Virus record (IMG/VR): IMGVR_UViG_3300005336_000003
Span: 1-64,000 of that record
Strand: one strand, 5' to 3'
Length of the DNA: 64,000 nt
DNA from: a virus
Notes under the pieces: generated by a model
What the model saw: the letters and a program-made list of their open reading frames with translations, nothing else
Told to the model about the DNA's origin: nothing
Database searches by the model: none
Position numbers and translations under genes: made by a program
Part shown: positions 24,509-32,814 of the stretch, one piece after another
Layout: each line of letters opens with the position of its first letter
Position numbering within the stretch: position 1 is the first letter of the stretch

Positions 24509-25186
24509 TCTTTATTTTCCCACCTGCCGCCATGATCATGTCGAATAGCTTCTTGCCTCGGATCACTTCCCCTTTAGGCTCAGCTCCCTTCAGACCATAC
24601 CGGGCAGCCATGAGGACGGAGATCGGAGGAACCTTAGCCCAATAGGCTCTAAGAGCTCCAAGCCTGGGAAGTGTGATGGTAGTCTCCACAGTATCCCAGT
24701 TTCCCCCTCCGATCCCCAGCGCGGTCAGCTCTGCAATGATCCCGTCCCAGTTGCCGTCGAATCCTGGCTCACTGCTGCCTCGGCCGACGGCTGAGCTTCC
24801 CCCGACTTATCGAGCCCGGATATCACCAGCAGATCGGTGAAGGTCTGAAGCATCAGTACGGTCTCATCGTACACCATCAGCTGCTCGAACTTGTCCAAGT
24901 TCATGCCGGGATCAGCCTGCTGGAGGCATGCAACCATCACCTGAGCGATGAGGTCCATCCGATTGGCGTGGGCCGCCATCAGCTTCTCTCCCGAATCAGG
25001 ATCGGAGGCCAGAGAGTCCGATAGCTTCTGCTGCTCTTCGGTGAGGCGATTCAACCGCGAAAGAATGGGCCAGGCAACCTTCAGGGTGCGAAGGTTCATT
25101 GGCAGGAGGGTATACTGTGCCCCTCCAAGGAGGAGGCTCGCTGTCCGTGTCTGGGTATCGGGAGAATCCATATCGTGTAACTCCAT
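24489..25186 (-). CDS. tail assembly chaperone GT (predicted -1 frameshift product)
   Basis: A -1 slip near the GGGGG run (plus-strand 24799-24803) would join about 129 residues of the G protein to about 104 residues in the second frame (FDGNWDGIIAELTALGIGGG ... LPRLGALRAYWAKVP). In the -1 frame a TAA lies just before the run and no stop occurs after it until 24489, as expected for a programmed site. The second-frame sequence resembles the T domain of phage chaperones. The slip site, tcGGGGGaa, is not the lambda GGGAAAG, so the exact codon is uncertain. Confidence 0.65.
24725..25186 (-). CDS. tail assembly chaperone G
   Basis: 153 residues, the unshifted product. Its body (LRTLKVAWPILSRLNRLTEEQ and MDLIAQVMVACLQQ) and a Ser/Ala/Thr-rich tail fit the small chaperone that coats the tape measure during tail assembly. 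Lies between tail tube and tape measure as in lambda and HK97. Its ribosome site GAGGGG may be masked by a hairpin (25189-25203). Confidence 0.8.
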   Translation of the reverse strand: MELHDMDSPDTQTRTASLLLGGAQYTLLPMNLRTLKVAWPILSRLNRLTEEQQKLSDSLASDPDSGEKLMAAHANRMDLIAQVMVACLQQADPGMNLDKFEQLMVYDETVLMLQTFTDLLVISGLDKSGEAQPSAEAAVSQDSTATGTGSLQS

Positions 25187-25188
25187 TA

Positions 25189-25273
25189 CCCCTCTAACGG
25201 GGGCTAGTTGCTAGGGAAGTTCTGATGGACGCGAACGAAGGTCCTTCGGCTCTAGGACCCTGTCCGCTTCGTT
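25189..25273 (-). promoter_or_regulatory. hairpins between tail tube and chaperone G genes
   Basis: Two structures lie in the 96-bp gap. A nested stem has outer arms AACGAAG/CTTCGTT (25234-25240 and 25267-25273) and inner GGTCC/GGACC (25240-25244 and 25255-25259). A short stem CCCC/GGGG (25189-25192 and 25199-25202) on the minus-strand mRNA pairs with the GAGGGG ribosome site of the G gene. Together they could lower chaperone expression relative to the abundant tail tube. No U-run follows, so full termination is unlikely. Confidence 0.5.
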
Positions 25274-25282
25274 GTGCCCTCC

Positions 25283-26014
25283 TTATGCTGCCGAGGAGAA
25301 TTCGTAGACGTTGCCGCCAGCATCCTGGTACGCGCTGAAGTCCAGCTCCGGGATGGTATAGTCGTCCAGCTTGGTGGCAAACGACAGCTTGTTCGACGCC
25401 GCGGAATAGAGGATCAAGGTCATCTGATTCCCCTCGTACGTGTCGTTGAACACCAGCTTGAAGCGGGGCGAGCTGCCCATCAGCTGGTTGTTGACGTGGA
25501 CCTTCTTGCCGGTGACCGCGGTGTAGGCGTAGTCGAACAGCACCGTCTTGGTGGTATCCGCTGCGGCGAAGGTGTACACGCCTCCGGTTGCAACCGAATA
25601 CTGCCCCGTTGCGGGCGCCGACGCCACGAGCGTCAGGGGCAGCCCTGTGGTGCCATCACGGACACCCAGATCCAGGAGGAAGGTGGCGCCGTTGGCCACC
25701 GTGATCTGGTATGGGGTTCCTGGGATGGTACCCGCTTCATCGGATGCCACAAGGTTCTGCCCGGTGCTCGCGGTGCCGCCGAAGAACAGGTTGTTGAACT
25801 GGACGGCGATGATCTGCGCCATCTTCGCCTTGCCTGTGATCTTCGTCTTGCCGCGTGCGACGTCAACCGGGAACGTGTACTGGCTGAACAGTTCCTTGAG
25901 TTCACCGTCGAAGTCGACCGAGACATCCTGCATGGCCCCGAAACGGACAGGCGTGGAATTTGCCACGTCGGTCCTCGAGCCCCACAGGAGTCCGGAGCCA
26001 AACGAAAACTGCAT
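25283..26014 (-). CDS. major tail tube protein
   Basis: 243 residues. Beta-rich, with the N-terminal segment FGAMQDVSVDFDGELKELF typical of siphovirus tail tube proteins. Residues ~115-170 (TGLPLTLVASAPATGQYS ... GGVYTFAAAD ... VLFDYAY) form a module that recurs in the head-tail connector at 27226-28062. Position before the chaperones and tape measure supports the call. Base composition here is more GC-rich at third positions than in neighbouring tail genes, as in the capsid gene, consistent with high expression. Confidence 0.82.
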   Translation of the reverse strand: MQFSFGSGLLWGSRTDVANSTPVRFGAMQDVSVDFDGELKELFSQYTFPVDVARGKTKITGKAKMAQIIAVQFNNLFFGGTASTGQNLVASDEAGTIPGTPYQITVANGATFLLDLGVRDGTTGLPLTLVASAPATGQYSVATGGVYTFAAADTTKTVLFDYAYTAVTGKKVHVNNQLMGSSPRFKLVFNDTYEGNQMTLILYSAASNKLSFATKLDDYTIPELDFSAYQDAGGNVYEFSSAA

Positions 26015-26015
26015 G

Positions 26016-26252
26016 TTATGCGAGCTCCTTCATGATGGATTCGCGGAGGGCTCCCAAGGAACCACTCACGTGGTTCAGTGATTCCCCCGACCGCGAGACA
26101 GGGGAATTGTGGATGTATTCGACGAACCAGGAGCGGATACCTGCGTCGATCTTGTCGCGCATGGTATCGCTCTTTGCAGGCTCGTCATGAGACTCATGGT
26201 CGCTATGCTCGATAGCACCGAGCTCTTCGACCATTTCTTCGTCACCAGTCAT
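26016..26252 (-). CDS. small acidic hypothetical protein between tail terminator and tube
   Basis: 78 residues from ATG 26252 (AAGGAG upstream); the open frame extends further but into the neighbouring gene. Acidic N-terminus rich in Glu, Asp and His, then an amphipathic helix (DKIDAGIRSWFVEYIHN). It starts two bases before the tube gene ends upstream features. No family recognised. Confidence 0.5.
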   Translation of the reverse strand: MTGDEEMVEELGAIEHSDHESHDEPAKSDTMRDKIDAGIRSWFVEYIHNSPVSRSGESLNHVSGSLGALRESIMKELA

Positions 26253-26263
26253 CTCTGTGCTCC

Positions 26264-26728
26264 TTACGGTGGTCGGATCTTGATCGGATAGAGAGCCAAG
26301 CATTGACCCTCCAGGTCACCCGGGTCTTTGATGATGTCACCTTCGGCCCAGATACGATAGACAGTGCCGTTGAGGGTGAGAACGTTGTTTGGTGTGGTCT
26401 TGGCTGTTCCAGGATCCAATCCTAGAGCCGCCTCAACCGCATCAAGCAAGTTGTTCAGGGTAGTCGCCCCGACAGTACCCTCACCATCAGCCCTGGCATA
26501 GATGAACAGCATGACGTCCCACTCAGCCTTACGTGGGAGGCCTCGAGGAACTGCAAGTGCCTTCTCCGTGTGCTCGACCATGAACAGTGCAGGTTGCTGT
26601 TCTGCTCCAACGTCATCCCACATCCTGAGCTTACGGCTGACGGTTGGGAATGTATTGGGAGACAGAGGTGTCAGCTTGGCTAGCAGCGCCGTCATGACCG
26701 ATTCACGAGTCGAAGGAGGAATGCTCAT
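26264..26728 (-). CDS. tail terminator-like protein
   Basis: 154 residues. N-terminal helix MTALLAKLTPL and a central beta layer (EWDVMLFIYARAD, GALVE-like helix NNLLDAVEAALGLD) fit the alpha/beta tail terminator fold (lambda U/HK97 gp10 neighbours). By position it is the ring that ends the tail and joins it to the connector. Assigned from order and general shape. Confidence 0.65.
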   Translation of the reverse strand: MSIPPSTRESVMTALLAKLTPLSPNTFPTVSRKLRMWDDVGAEQQPALFMVEHTEKALAVPRGLPRKAEWDVMLFIYARADGEGTVGATTLNNLLDAVEAALGLDPGTAKTTPNNVLTLNGTVYRIWAEGDIIKDPGDLEGQCLALYPIKIRPP

Positions 26729-26731
26729 GAG

Positions 26732-27229
26732 CTACACCTCCAACGATTTGGCTATTGCAGCACGGCAGACTCTTTCGAACTCTGCTCGCTTGTTCACCAT
26801 GGCATTGCGGATGTAATGCTTTGGGGTGATGGTTGCTCCCGGCCAGCTGACCGAGGTGAAGAAGGCGTAGCCGCCAGCATGAGCTCCCGAGCCTCCCCAA
26901 ACGAAGGCTAGTGCTCTCGCCTTGGCTGCAGATATGATCCGAGCAGCGATTGTTCCGCCACGCTCCTGGATGGCTGCGTAAGGGACCCCCTCCGAGAATA
27001 GGACAACGGATACGGCATTCGATGTCGCTACAACCCGGCCTTGGATTGAGGCACCCAACTTTCCGGATCTGCTGCCTGCAAGCCTTGCCGCTAGGTCACG
27101 GGTATCCGCAGCAACAAACACCAGGTCCGTTTTGAGGAACTGCAGAAGCCTTGGCGGAGCTCCCTTGAGCTTGGCAACAAGGGCTTCCTGACCTTTGAAG
27201 GTGAAGCTAACGTCGATGCTGCCGCTCAT
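26732..27229 (-). CDS. HK97 gp10-like neck/tail completion protein
   Basis: 165 residues. Starts with a strand-helix pattern typical of gp10 (FTFKGQEALVAKLKGAP), then LSGRL-type GKLGASIQGRVV and late PKHYIRNAMVNKRAEFE, which match the conserved motifs of this neck protein family. It overlaps the connector gene by 4 bp. It stabilises the head-tail joint. Confidence 0.72.
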   Translation of the reverse strand: MSGSIDVSFTFKGQEALVAKLKGAPPRLLQFLKTDLVFVAADTRDLAARLAGSRSGKLGASIQGRVVATSNAVSVVLFSEGVPYAAIQERGGTIAARIISAAKARALAFVWGGSGAHAGGYAFFTSVSWPGATITPKHYIRNAMVNKRAEFERVCRAAIAKSLEV

Positions 27230-28062
27230 AGCGGGATCACCGACTTGTAGGGCTGCAAGACCCGAACAGCATACCTCGGGATGTCCGAAGGAACGTAGGA
27301 TGCAGTTTCCTGGCCTGCAAGTGATCGGGATGCCTGGCTCGGGCGAGACCTACGAGCGAGTGCGTCACTCACCATATCCCAGACCACCCCTTCGACAGTG
27401 TAGGGACAGTAGCTGTAGGACAGGTTGACGGATGCGGCATCGTCAGCTGCGTTGAAGATGTACCCTCCAAGAACGGCCGGATTCAGAGCATACTGGCCAA
27501 CAGCCGGAGCTGTAGCAACCTTTACCAAGGCTGCTCCCGTACTGACGTAGGTGACTCCTGCATCAGCTAGCCATACGCCGTAGGGCATGCTGGCAGCTGC
27601 CAGCCCCGAGGCAACAACCTGGACATCAGCCAGCTCGAGGTAGCCAGCGGTGTACTGGAACAGACAATTCTGCCTGCCCCTGCAGTAGGTGTAGCCGATA
27701 AGCTCGATTGCCTGAGGCTCACCAGGAGGGATACCATCGTAGGTTTCGATCCGCCAGCCGATGGAGTTGGCGTTCGTAGAGCCGTCAGGCGAGACGATAT
27801 TGGCAGGCTGGATGGTACGATTGTCTACCACCACGGCAATAACACTGTTGACCGGCCAGCGCTCCGTGAACTGGAAGGAGCTGTTCTGCCCGTCGAAGTA
27901 CTCGCGGTATTCCTGGTTGAGGAAGGACCCTCTCTCGAGGTATCCCATGACGTCTGCACTGATCCGGGTGATAGCCCGAGCAATGACAGTGTCGCTGGTG
28001 CTACCTGAGATCGATAGCCAGTCCTTAACTCGGGCAACCGTGGTCAGGTCAAGCGATGCCAT
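27226..28062 (-). CDS. head-tail connector (gp6-like) with inserted beta domain
   Basis: 278 residues. The N-terminal helical part (ARVKDWLSISGSTSDTVIAR, ITRISADVMGYLERG) is like HK97 gp6 adaptors. Residues ~130-215 contain an inserted beta module GAALVKVATAPAVGQYAL...GGYIFNAADDAASVNLSYSY that matches a module of the tail tube protein. The C-terminal helix with RRSRPSQASRSL restores the adaptor pattern. It follows the capsid gene and precedes the neck protein. Confidence 0.72.
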   Translation of the reverse strand: MASLDLTTVARVKDWLSISGSTSDTVIARAITRISADVMGYLERGSFLNQEYREYFDGQNSSFQFTERWPVNSVIAVVVDNRTIQPANIVSPDGSTNANSIGWRIETYDGIPPGEPQAIELIGYTYCRGRQNCLFQYTAGYLELADVQVVASGLAAASMPYGVWLADAGVTYVSTGAALVKVATAPAVGQYALNPAVLGGYIFNAADDAASVNLSYSYCPYTVEGVVWDMVSDALARRSRPSQASRSLAGQETASYVPSDIPRYAVRVLQPYKSVIPL

Positions 28063-28102
28063 TGAGTCCTACTGTGTGGTTACAGTGGTTGGTCTCATGA
28101 AT

Positions 28103-28158
28103 GGGCCCTAGCTAGTAGGGCCCAAACATCAGACTAACCGAATGGAGCCGAGTACACC
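28103..28158 (-). promoter_or_regulatory. two stem-loops after the capsid gene
   Basis: On the minus strand the capsid stop is followed first by a 7-bp stem CTAACCG/CGGTTAG and then by GGGCCCTA/TAGGGCCC (28103-28110, 28116-28123; loop of five). No U-tract follows. They could protect the capsid mRNA 3' end or terminate partly, lowering expression of the connector genes. Confidence 0.5.
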
Positions 28159-28161
28159 CGG

Positions 28162-29733
28162 TTAGCTGACCTTGTTGGCGATGTTCGCGATCACGCCCAT
28201 GCCGAAGTTGGCGTAGACCGCAAGCACCTCCTCCATGTAGATGCCGTACTCGCGCTGGCGAGTCCGGAGCGGCCAGTCAATGCGGTAGTAGTCGCGGCGC
28301 AGCAGCATCTCCGCAACGTTCGGCACCTCGTTGGACTGGTACCACGGCGGCAGATTCTCGCACCACGCGAGGATCGTGCCGGCCGGGATGTCCGGATGCA
28401 GCTTGATCGGCAGCTTGTAGCCGCCGTCGGCTGCATGGGGGTTGTAGTAGAAGTCCACCACACCACCCGCGACGATGCCGTAGGCCTGGCCAGGAGTCGT
28501 CGGAACCTCATAGCGCAGCAGCGGCCCCGAGGAGTTCGAAAGGCATGCCGTGGTGATGTTCTTCTGCTCCTGCGAGTTCACGTACAGAACGGTCGGCCCG
28601 ATCTGGTACGTGTCCCACATGGTCTTCAGCATCTCGTCGATCTCGTTCACCGAGCCGCGACCGGATGCCGAGAGGCCCGTGCCAACGCCATCGGCGGTGT
28701 TCGCGAGATACTTGACGTACGCCTGCGCAGGCGTGGTGTTCGCGTAGAACGGCGCATTGACGTTCAGCGCGCACGACAGCAGTCCATCGAAGGCCAGTCC
28801 AGGGTTGCGACTGTTGTCCTGGGTGATGGCCGCGATCGACTGCCGGCCTCCCACGATCGCCGTGCTGAGCGTCATGGAAGCCTTGGTGGTGATGGCCTGC
28901 AGCGTGGTCGAGCCACTGACCGTACCGACGAACCACGCGTACGCCACGGCACCCTGCAGTGGCGTGACCACCGTGATCAGGCTATTGCCTGCGCCGACGA
29001 CGATGCCTGCCGAGTCCGCGGACTTGTTCGAACTGCCGCCGTACAGCGTGAAGTTCTTGCCGTCCGCACCGGTGATCACCTTCGAGGTCGCGACTCCGTT
29101 CGCCAGGCTGGAGTTCTTGAAGCCCTCGAGGGTGAGTGCCACCACGTTGACGAGATAGGTGGCCGCCGCCAGCGTTCCGCCGGACCCGGTGTTGCCGGTA
29201 CCAGTGGGAGTGGCTGGGGTGCCCAACGCCATCGTGGCATTGCCGCCCAGGATCGCGATCTCCTCCTTGCGCATCGTCTTCTGCAGGAGGCGGAACGTCA
29301 CCATGGCGTTCTCGTCTTCGAACCCTTCGGCGGCGCTCTCCGCCTCGAAGGTCAGGTAGTCTTCCTCGCCCAGCGTCACGTAGGAGGCTGCGAGGTTCGC
29401 CGTGGTGTACGACATCGTTCCCGAGCGCTGACCTTCCGGCACCCAACCCATGGCGTCGTATCCGGAGCCGATCAGCGCGCTGACCTGCTTCCAGTGTGCG
29501 GCGTCACCAGGGTTCTTCCGCTTGACGCGCGGAATGCTGTTCCGGAGAGGCGTGATCGTCGGGTAGATGTTCTTCGCCGGCGCCTCGAGGTCGTACCACG
29601 TGAGGCCGGTGGAGATCGAGACGCCCTTCGAAAGGGGCTTCCCGAATCGATCGGTTGGCGCTCCCAGAGACCCCTTCATCATATCCAGGGTCTGTTGGGT
29701 GAGCGACAAACCGTTTTGGTTGAACGGTTGCAT
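28162..29733 (-). CDS. major capsid protein (HK97 fold) with Ig-like insertion
   Basis: 523 residues from ATG 29733, which has AGGA eight bases upstream; GTG 29757 and ATG 29742 are poorer. N- and C-terminal parts carry typical HK97-type patterns (long N-arm, DENAMVTFRLLQKTMRKEE spine helix, C-terminal RREYGIYMEEVLAVYA-like end). Residues ~170-300 are Gly/Thr-rich and beta, looking like an inserted Ig-like domain exposed on the capsid. It follows the protease-scaffold gene. Third-position GC is very high, as expected for the most expressed gene. Confidence 0.85.
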   Translation of the reverse strand: MQPFNQNGLSLTQQTLDMMKGSLGAPTDRFGKPLSKGVSISTGLTWYDLEAPAKNIYPTITPLRNSIPRVKRKNPGDAAHWKQVSALIGSGYDAMGWVPEGQRSGTMSYTTANLAASYVTLGEEDYLTFEAESAAEGFEDENAMVTFRLLQKTMRKEEIAILGGNATMALGTPATPTGTGNTGSGGTLAAATYLVNVVALTLEGFKNSSLANGVATSKVITGADGKNFTLYGGSSNKSADSAGIVVGAGNSLITVVTPLQGAVAYAWFVGTVSGSTTLQAITTKASMTLSTAIVGGRQSIAAITQDNSRNPGLAFDGLLSCALNVNAPFYANTTPAQAYVKYLANTADGVGTGLSASGRGSVNEIDEMLKTMWDTYQIGPTVLYVNSQEQKNITTACLSNSSGPLLRYEVPTTPGQAYGIVAGGVVDFYYNPHAADGGYKLPIKLHPDIPAGTILAWCENLPPWYQSNEVPNVAEMLLRRDYYRIDWPLRTRQREYGIYMEEVLAVYANFGMGVIANIANKVS

Positions 29734-29807
29734 GTCTTTCATCCTGTTGAGTTGCACAAAGTCTACGCGTAGGCACTCAGGCTCGTGCTTACCTCACCGT
29801 CCCCGGA

Positions 29808-31610
29808 TCAGTCGAAATGAGCCACTGGGTTTGCCAAGGACATCTTGATCAGTTCGCGCGCCCGCTGCTCGGGAGTCATCACCTCGAGACGCTTCCGATA
29901 GGCATCAACCACGTCCTGATCGTCCTGTGACAGTTGACCTGTCCCAGCAAATCCTGCGTCCATCGCCTTGGTGATGACGCGCAGGACTCCCTTTGGAGGC
30001 TCTGGCTGCGCGGCGATCTTCTCGATCCTCGCAGTCATGGCCTCAACAATCTTGTGCAGCTTCTCGTACCGGAATTCCAGCCCGTTGGACTTCGCAAGCA
30101 GCGAAGCTACTGCCGGAGGCAGGTTCGGGTTGTCGAGAAACAGATCCGCTTCCTGCAGACCCTTGAAGTTCTTGCCGAACTTCTGGGTCATCTCGTCCGC
30201 GGCAGCGCTTGCAGTCTTCAACATGCCAGCCAGCTTGGTGAAGACTTCGACCTTGTCGCCTTCGGTGGGGAGGATATCCAGTAGGCCCTTCCTCAGGCCT
30301 TCCGGCATCGTGTTCACCGCGTTGGCGATGATGATGATGGTGTCCTCTTCCTCCAGCTGCACGTCCGTGTTGGACATGATCTCCTGGACTTCCTCGGTCA
30401 CCAAGGTGAGGAGGAACTCACAGAGGGCGTCGGTAGCCTTCTGCACTGCGCTGGGCAATGCTGAGGTGCCGTCGCCTTCGAGGGACTCTTCCACCAGGAT
30501 GTCCGTGCGGATCCACTTGAGCTCGCTGATGATGCAGGCAATCCGGCCCACATCGTAGAGCCCCTTCTTCAGGCCCTCCTTCGTGGAGAGGTCGAATGCC
30601 TTCTTCGGCTGCTCGGTGTTCTTCTCGAGCGGCTTCGTCACCTTGGGATCGCCCGCCTTGATGGGCTCGTCTTCGGGCTTCGTGCCGCCAAGGAGCTGGT
30701 CAAGCTTGGTGAGAGCCGCTTCCGTAGGGCCAGCAACAGCTTCCACGGCTGCAGCAGTCGCCGCAGTGCTCATATGCTTGACTGCCTCGGCCTTCTTGCT
30801 GAAGGTCTGGCCGTCCGGAGTCTTCCAAACCTGCTCCAACTCCGATGCCAGAGTCTTCAGGACCTGCTCGTCGGGGAGAGCCTCGAGGCCTCGCTCGATC
30901 CGGGCCTCATTGAGGGTCTTGACACCCTTCTTGACTCCCTCATCCTCAGCAGCTTCGGTTGCCAACTGCTCGGGAGTCTTCGTCGCCTCGGTGCTGGTAG
31001 CCTCCTTGGTCTCCTCCTCGGTCTTGGTCTCGGAAGCTGCAGACTTGATGACCGTATTGGGAGGAGCGCTCAGCGGCGGTGGGGGCTCCTCCGGCTCGCC
31101 AACGCTGGTGAATGCGCGGGCTTCCGGAGCGGCGCCTTCCGCCTTGAAGAACTCGAAGGTGGCTCCCTTCACGCAGGGGAGATCCACGAGGGAGACCTCG
31201 GTGGGGATCGCCTCATAGCGGATCAGGCTCGGATTCTCCGGATCGGCCCACCGCTTGCCGTAGCGGCCTCCGACGCTGAATCCGGTGTAGACGCCCTCTT
31301 CCACCTTCCGCCACTCGTCGTCATCGACAATACGGGCGCACCCGTACATCTTCTTGACGTCGTCCTGGAAGTCGATCGGCTGAGCGAACAGCCCGGCCGC
31401 GATGTTCTTGTGCATAGCGCGGATATTGCCGTAGTTCTTGCCGCCGCTCGCGCCGTACATGTCGTTGGACCATTTCTCGAAGTTGGGCTTCGAGGAGGCG
31501 TAGTCCATGATTTCACCGGAGCGATCTCCTGCCTCCTCGGTGAAAACGCCGTACACCAGACGCTGTGCCGCGTCTACCTTGGTGATTGGCAGGAAGATCC
31601 TCAGACTCAT
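29808..31610 (-). CDS. prohead protease fused to scaffold (XkdF-like)
   Basis: 600 residues. Residues 1-~165 form the maturation protease (GDRSGEIMDY, His67 in RAMHKNIAAG, Ser112 in TGFSVGGRYG, EVSLVDLPCVKGATF). The remainder is long, acidic, Glu/Ala/Thr-rich and helical, as expected for a scaffold delta domain cut during maturation. The capsid gene follows. The arrangement matches XkdF-type protease-scaffold proteins. Confidence 0.82.
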   Translation of the reverse strand: MSLRIFLPITKVDAAQRLVYGVFTEEAGDRSGEIMDYASSKPNFEKWSNDMYGASGGKNYGNIRAMHKNIAAGLFAQPIDFQDDVKKMYGCARIVDDDEWRKVEEGVYTGFSVGGRYGKRWADPENPSLIRYEAIPTEVSLVDLPCVKGATFEFFKAEGAAPEARAFTSVGEPEEPPPPLSAPPNTVIKSAASETKTEEETKEATSTEATKTPEQLATEAAEDEGVKKGVKTLNEARIERGLEALPDEQVLKTLASELEQVWKTPDGQTFSKKAEAVKHMSTAATAAAVEAVAGPTEAALTKLDQLLGGTKPEDEPIKAGDPKVTKPLEKNTEQPKKAFDLSTKEGLKKGLYDVGRIACIISELKWIRTDILVEESLEGDGTSALPSAVQKATDALCEFLLTLVTEEVQEIMSNTDVQLEEEDTIIIIANAVNTMPEGLRKGLLDILPTEGDKVEVFTKLAGMLKTASAAADEMTQKFGKNFKGLQEADLFLDNPNLPPAVASLLAKSNGLEFRYEKLHKIVEAMTARIEKIAAQPEPPKGVLRVITKAMDAGFAGTGQLSQDDQDVVDAYRKRLEVMTPEQRARELIKMSLANPVAHFD

Positions 31611-31656
31611 GTGCTTATTTCCTTCAGGTTATGACTCAGGATTTGTTCGTAGACAC

Positions 31657-32814
31657 TCAAGTCTGCATTATCCTGCTGAGTTGGGGCAGAAGTAGGTTCG
31701 GTAGACGTCCAGGAAACAGAGCGAAGCGGCGGATGTAGCCGCCTAACTGAGCATTGCCGTTCAGATTGCTGAGACCCAGCGACCCCAAGGTCAGGAACCC
31801 TGTGGTGGCTACAAGCGCCGCAGTAGCTGACACGCTCGTCGCCTGGCCGTTGACCGACATGGCGATACTCTTGGAATCGGTAGCAACGACAATCCGATTG
31901 AGGACATTCAGGCCATTGCTGTTCTGGGTCAGTGTCGCCAAAGCTGCGCCGACGGCGCTGTTGGATGTGGCAGTGACCTGAGTCGAGGAGGTGGAGGATA
32001 TCAGCAGACCGGAGTTGGCGGTTCCTACGGTGCTGGGGCCGGCGCAGGCAATGTAATTGCCGCCTTGCAGCGAGGTCACATCGGCCACCAGTAAGGCCGG
32101 GATTATGTAATCGATCAGCAGAGTGAAATCTGGGCGCTTAGCGCCAACCGAGCCGACCGTAGCCAAATTGCATTGCAGCGACTGGCCAGCGATGGTGTCG
32201 TTGAACGCGCCGACCGTCATGCCCATCGCTTGCGAGCGATTCTGATCGCATTGCACGAACGACGGCGAGCCTGCCACCGTGAACGTGCAGGAGGCCGGAG
32301 CTCCTGCGATTGTGAATACCAGGGGCGAACCATCCGTTGCCACTCCTGATGCGCCGCCGGACAGTGTAACCGAGCCTGAGCCGACCATCCACAGAGTATG
32401 GGTGCCAACCGGCAGCGTGTTCGTCTGCGTCACGTAGCCGGCGGAATTGTCGAAGCCCAGAGTCGTCGAAGGAAACAGGCCAATTCCCAGAGCTTTGGTA
32501 CCTGTGACATCATAGGCTGGCGATCGGGTCTTTGCGATGGCGCCAGATGACGGCGAAACGACCACAGCGCCCGGCGTGACGCCCGAGAAAGTTGCCGGCA
32601 ATCCTGCTGACGCTGATGCGGTGATGACGAAGCGACCAGGTGCCCCGACCATGCCATCGGTAAAGTCGGCAGAGATCAGGGGCCGCTGAAGACTGCCGAG
32701 GAGTGCATCCTTCAAGGTTGGATAGGCAGCAATCGCCTCATCCGCATGCATCTGGGCTGCTGCGGCAAGCGCAGCTGCACCAAATAGCAGGCCTCGGCGA
32801 GGCAGACAGATCAT
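31657..32814 (-). CDS. exported LamG-like protein with Tat-like signal peptide
   Basis: 386 residues from ATG 32814, overlapping the previous stop (ATGA). The N-terminus ICLPRRGLLFGAAALAAAA followed by QMHA looks like a twin-arginine signal peptide with an A-x-A cleavage site. The middle has Ig-like beta stretches with Cys pairs; the C-terminal ~150 residues (LLIDYIIPALLVAD, NRIVVATDSKSIAMSVNGQ, GGYIRRFALFPGRL) fit a LamG/concanavalin jelly roll. An exported lectin in a head gene cluster is odd; it might coat the host cell or decorate virions. Function unknown. Confidence 0.65.
   Translation of the reverse strand: MICLPRRGLLFGAAALAAAAQMHADEAIAAYPTLKDALLGSLQRPLISADFTDGMVGAPGRFVITASASAGLPATFSGVTPGAVVVSPSSGAIAKTRSPAYDVTGTKALGIGLFPSTTLGFDNSAGYVTQTNTLPVGTHTLWMVGSGSVTLSGGASGVATDGSPLVFTIAGAPASCTFTVAGSPSFVQCDQNRSQAMGMTVGAFNDTIAGQSLQCNLATVGSVGAKRPDFTLLIDYIIPALLVADVTSLQGGNYIACAGPSTVGTANSGLLISSTSSTQVTATSNSAVGAALATLTQNSNGLNVLNRIVVATDSKSIAMSVNGQATSVSATAALVATTGFLTLGSLGLSNLNGNAQLGGYIRRFALFPGRLPNLLLPQLSRIMQT

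Noticed and set aside
25274-26035. 253-residue plus-strand frame over the tail tube gene
   Set aside because: Antisense to a clear structural gene, no ribosome site, basic low-complexity translation.
28396-29772. Long 458-residue plus-strand frame opposite the capsid gene
   Set aside because: It mirrors the capsid gene's strong third-position GC bias, has Arg/His-rich composition and no ribosome site; the minus-strand frame is the real gene.
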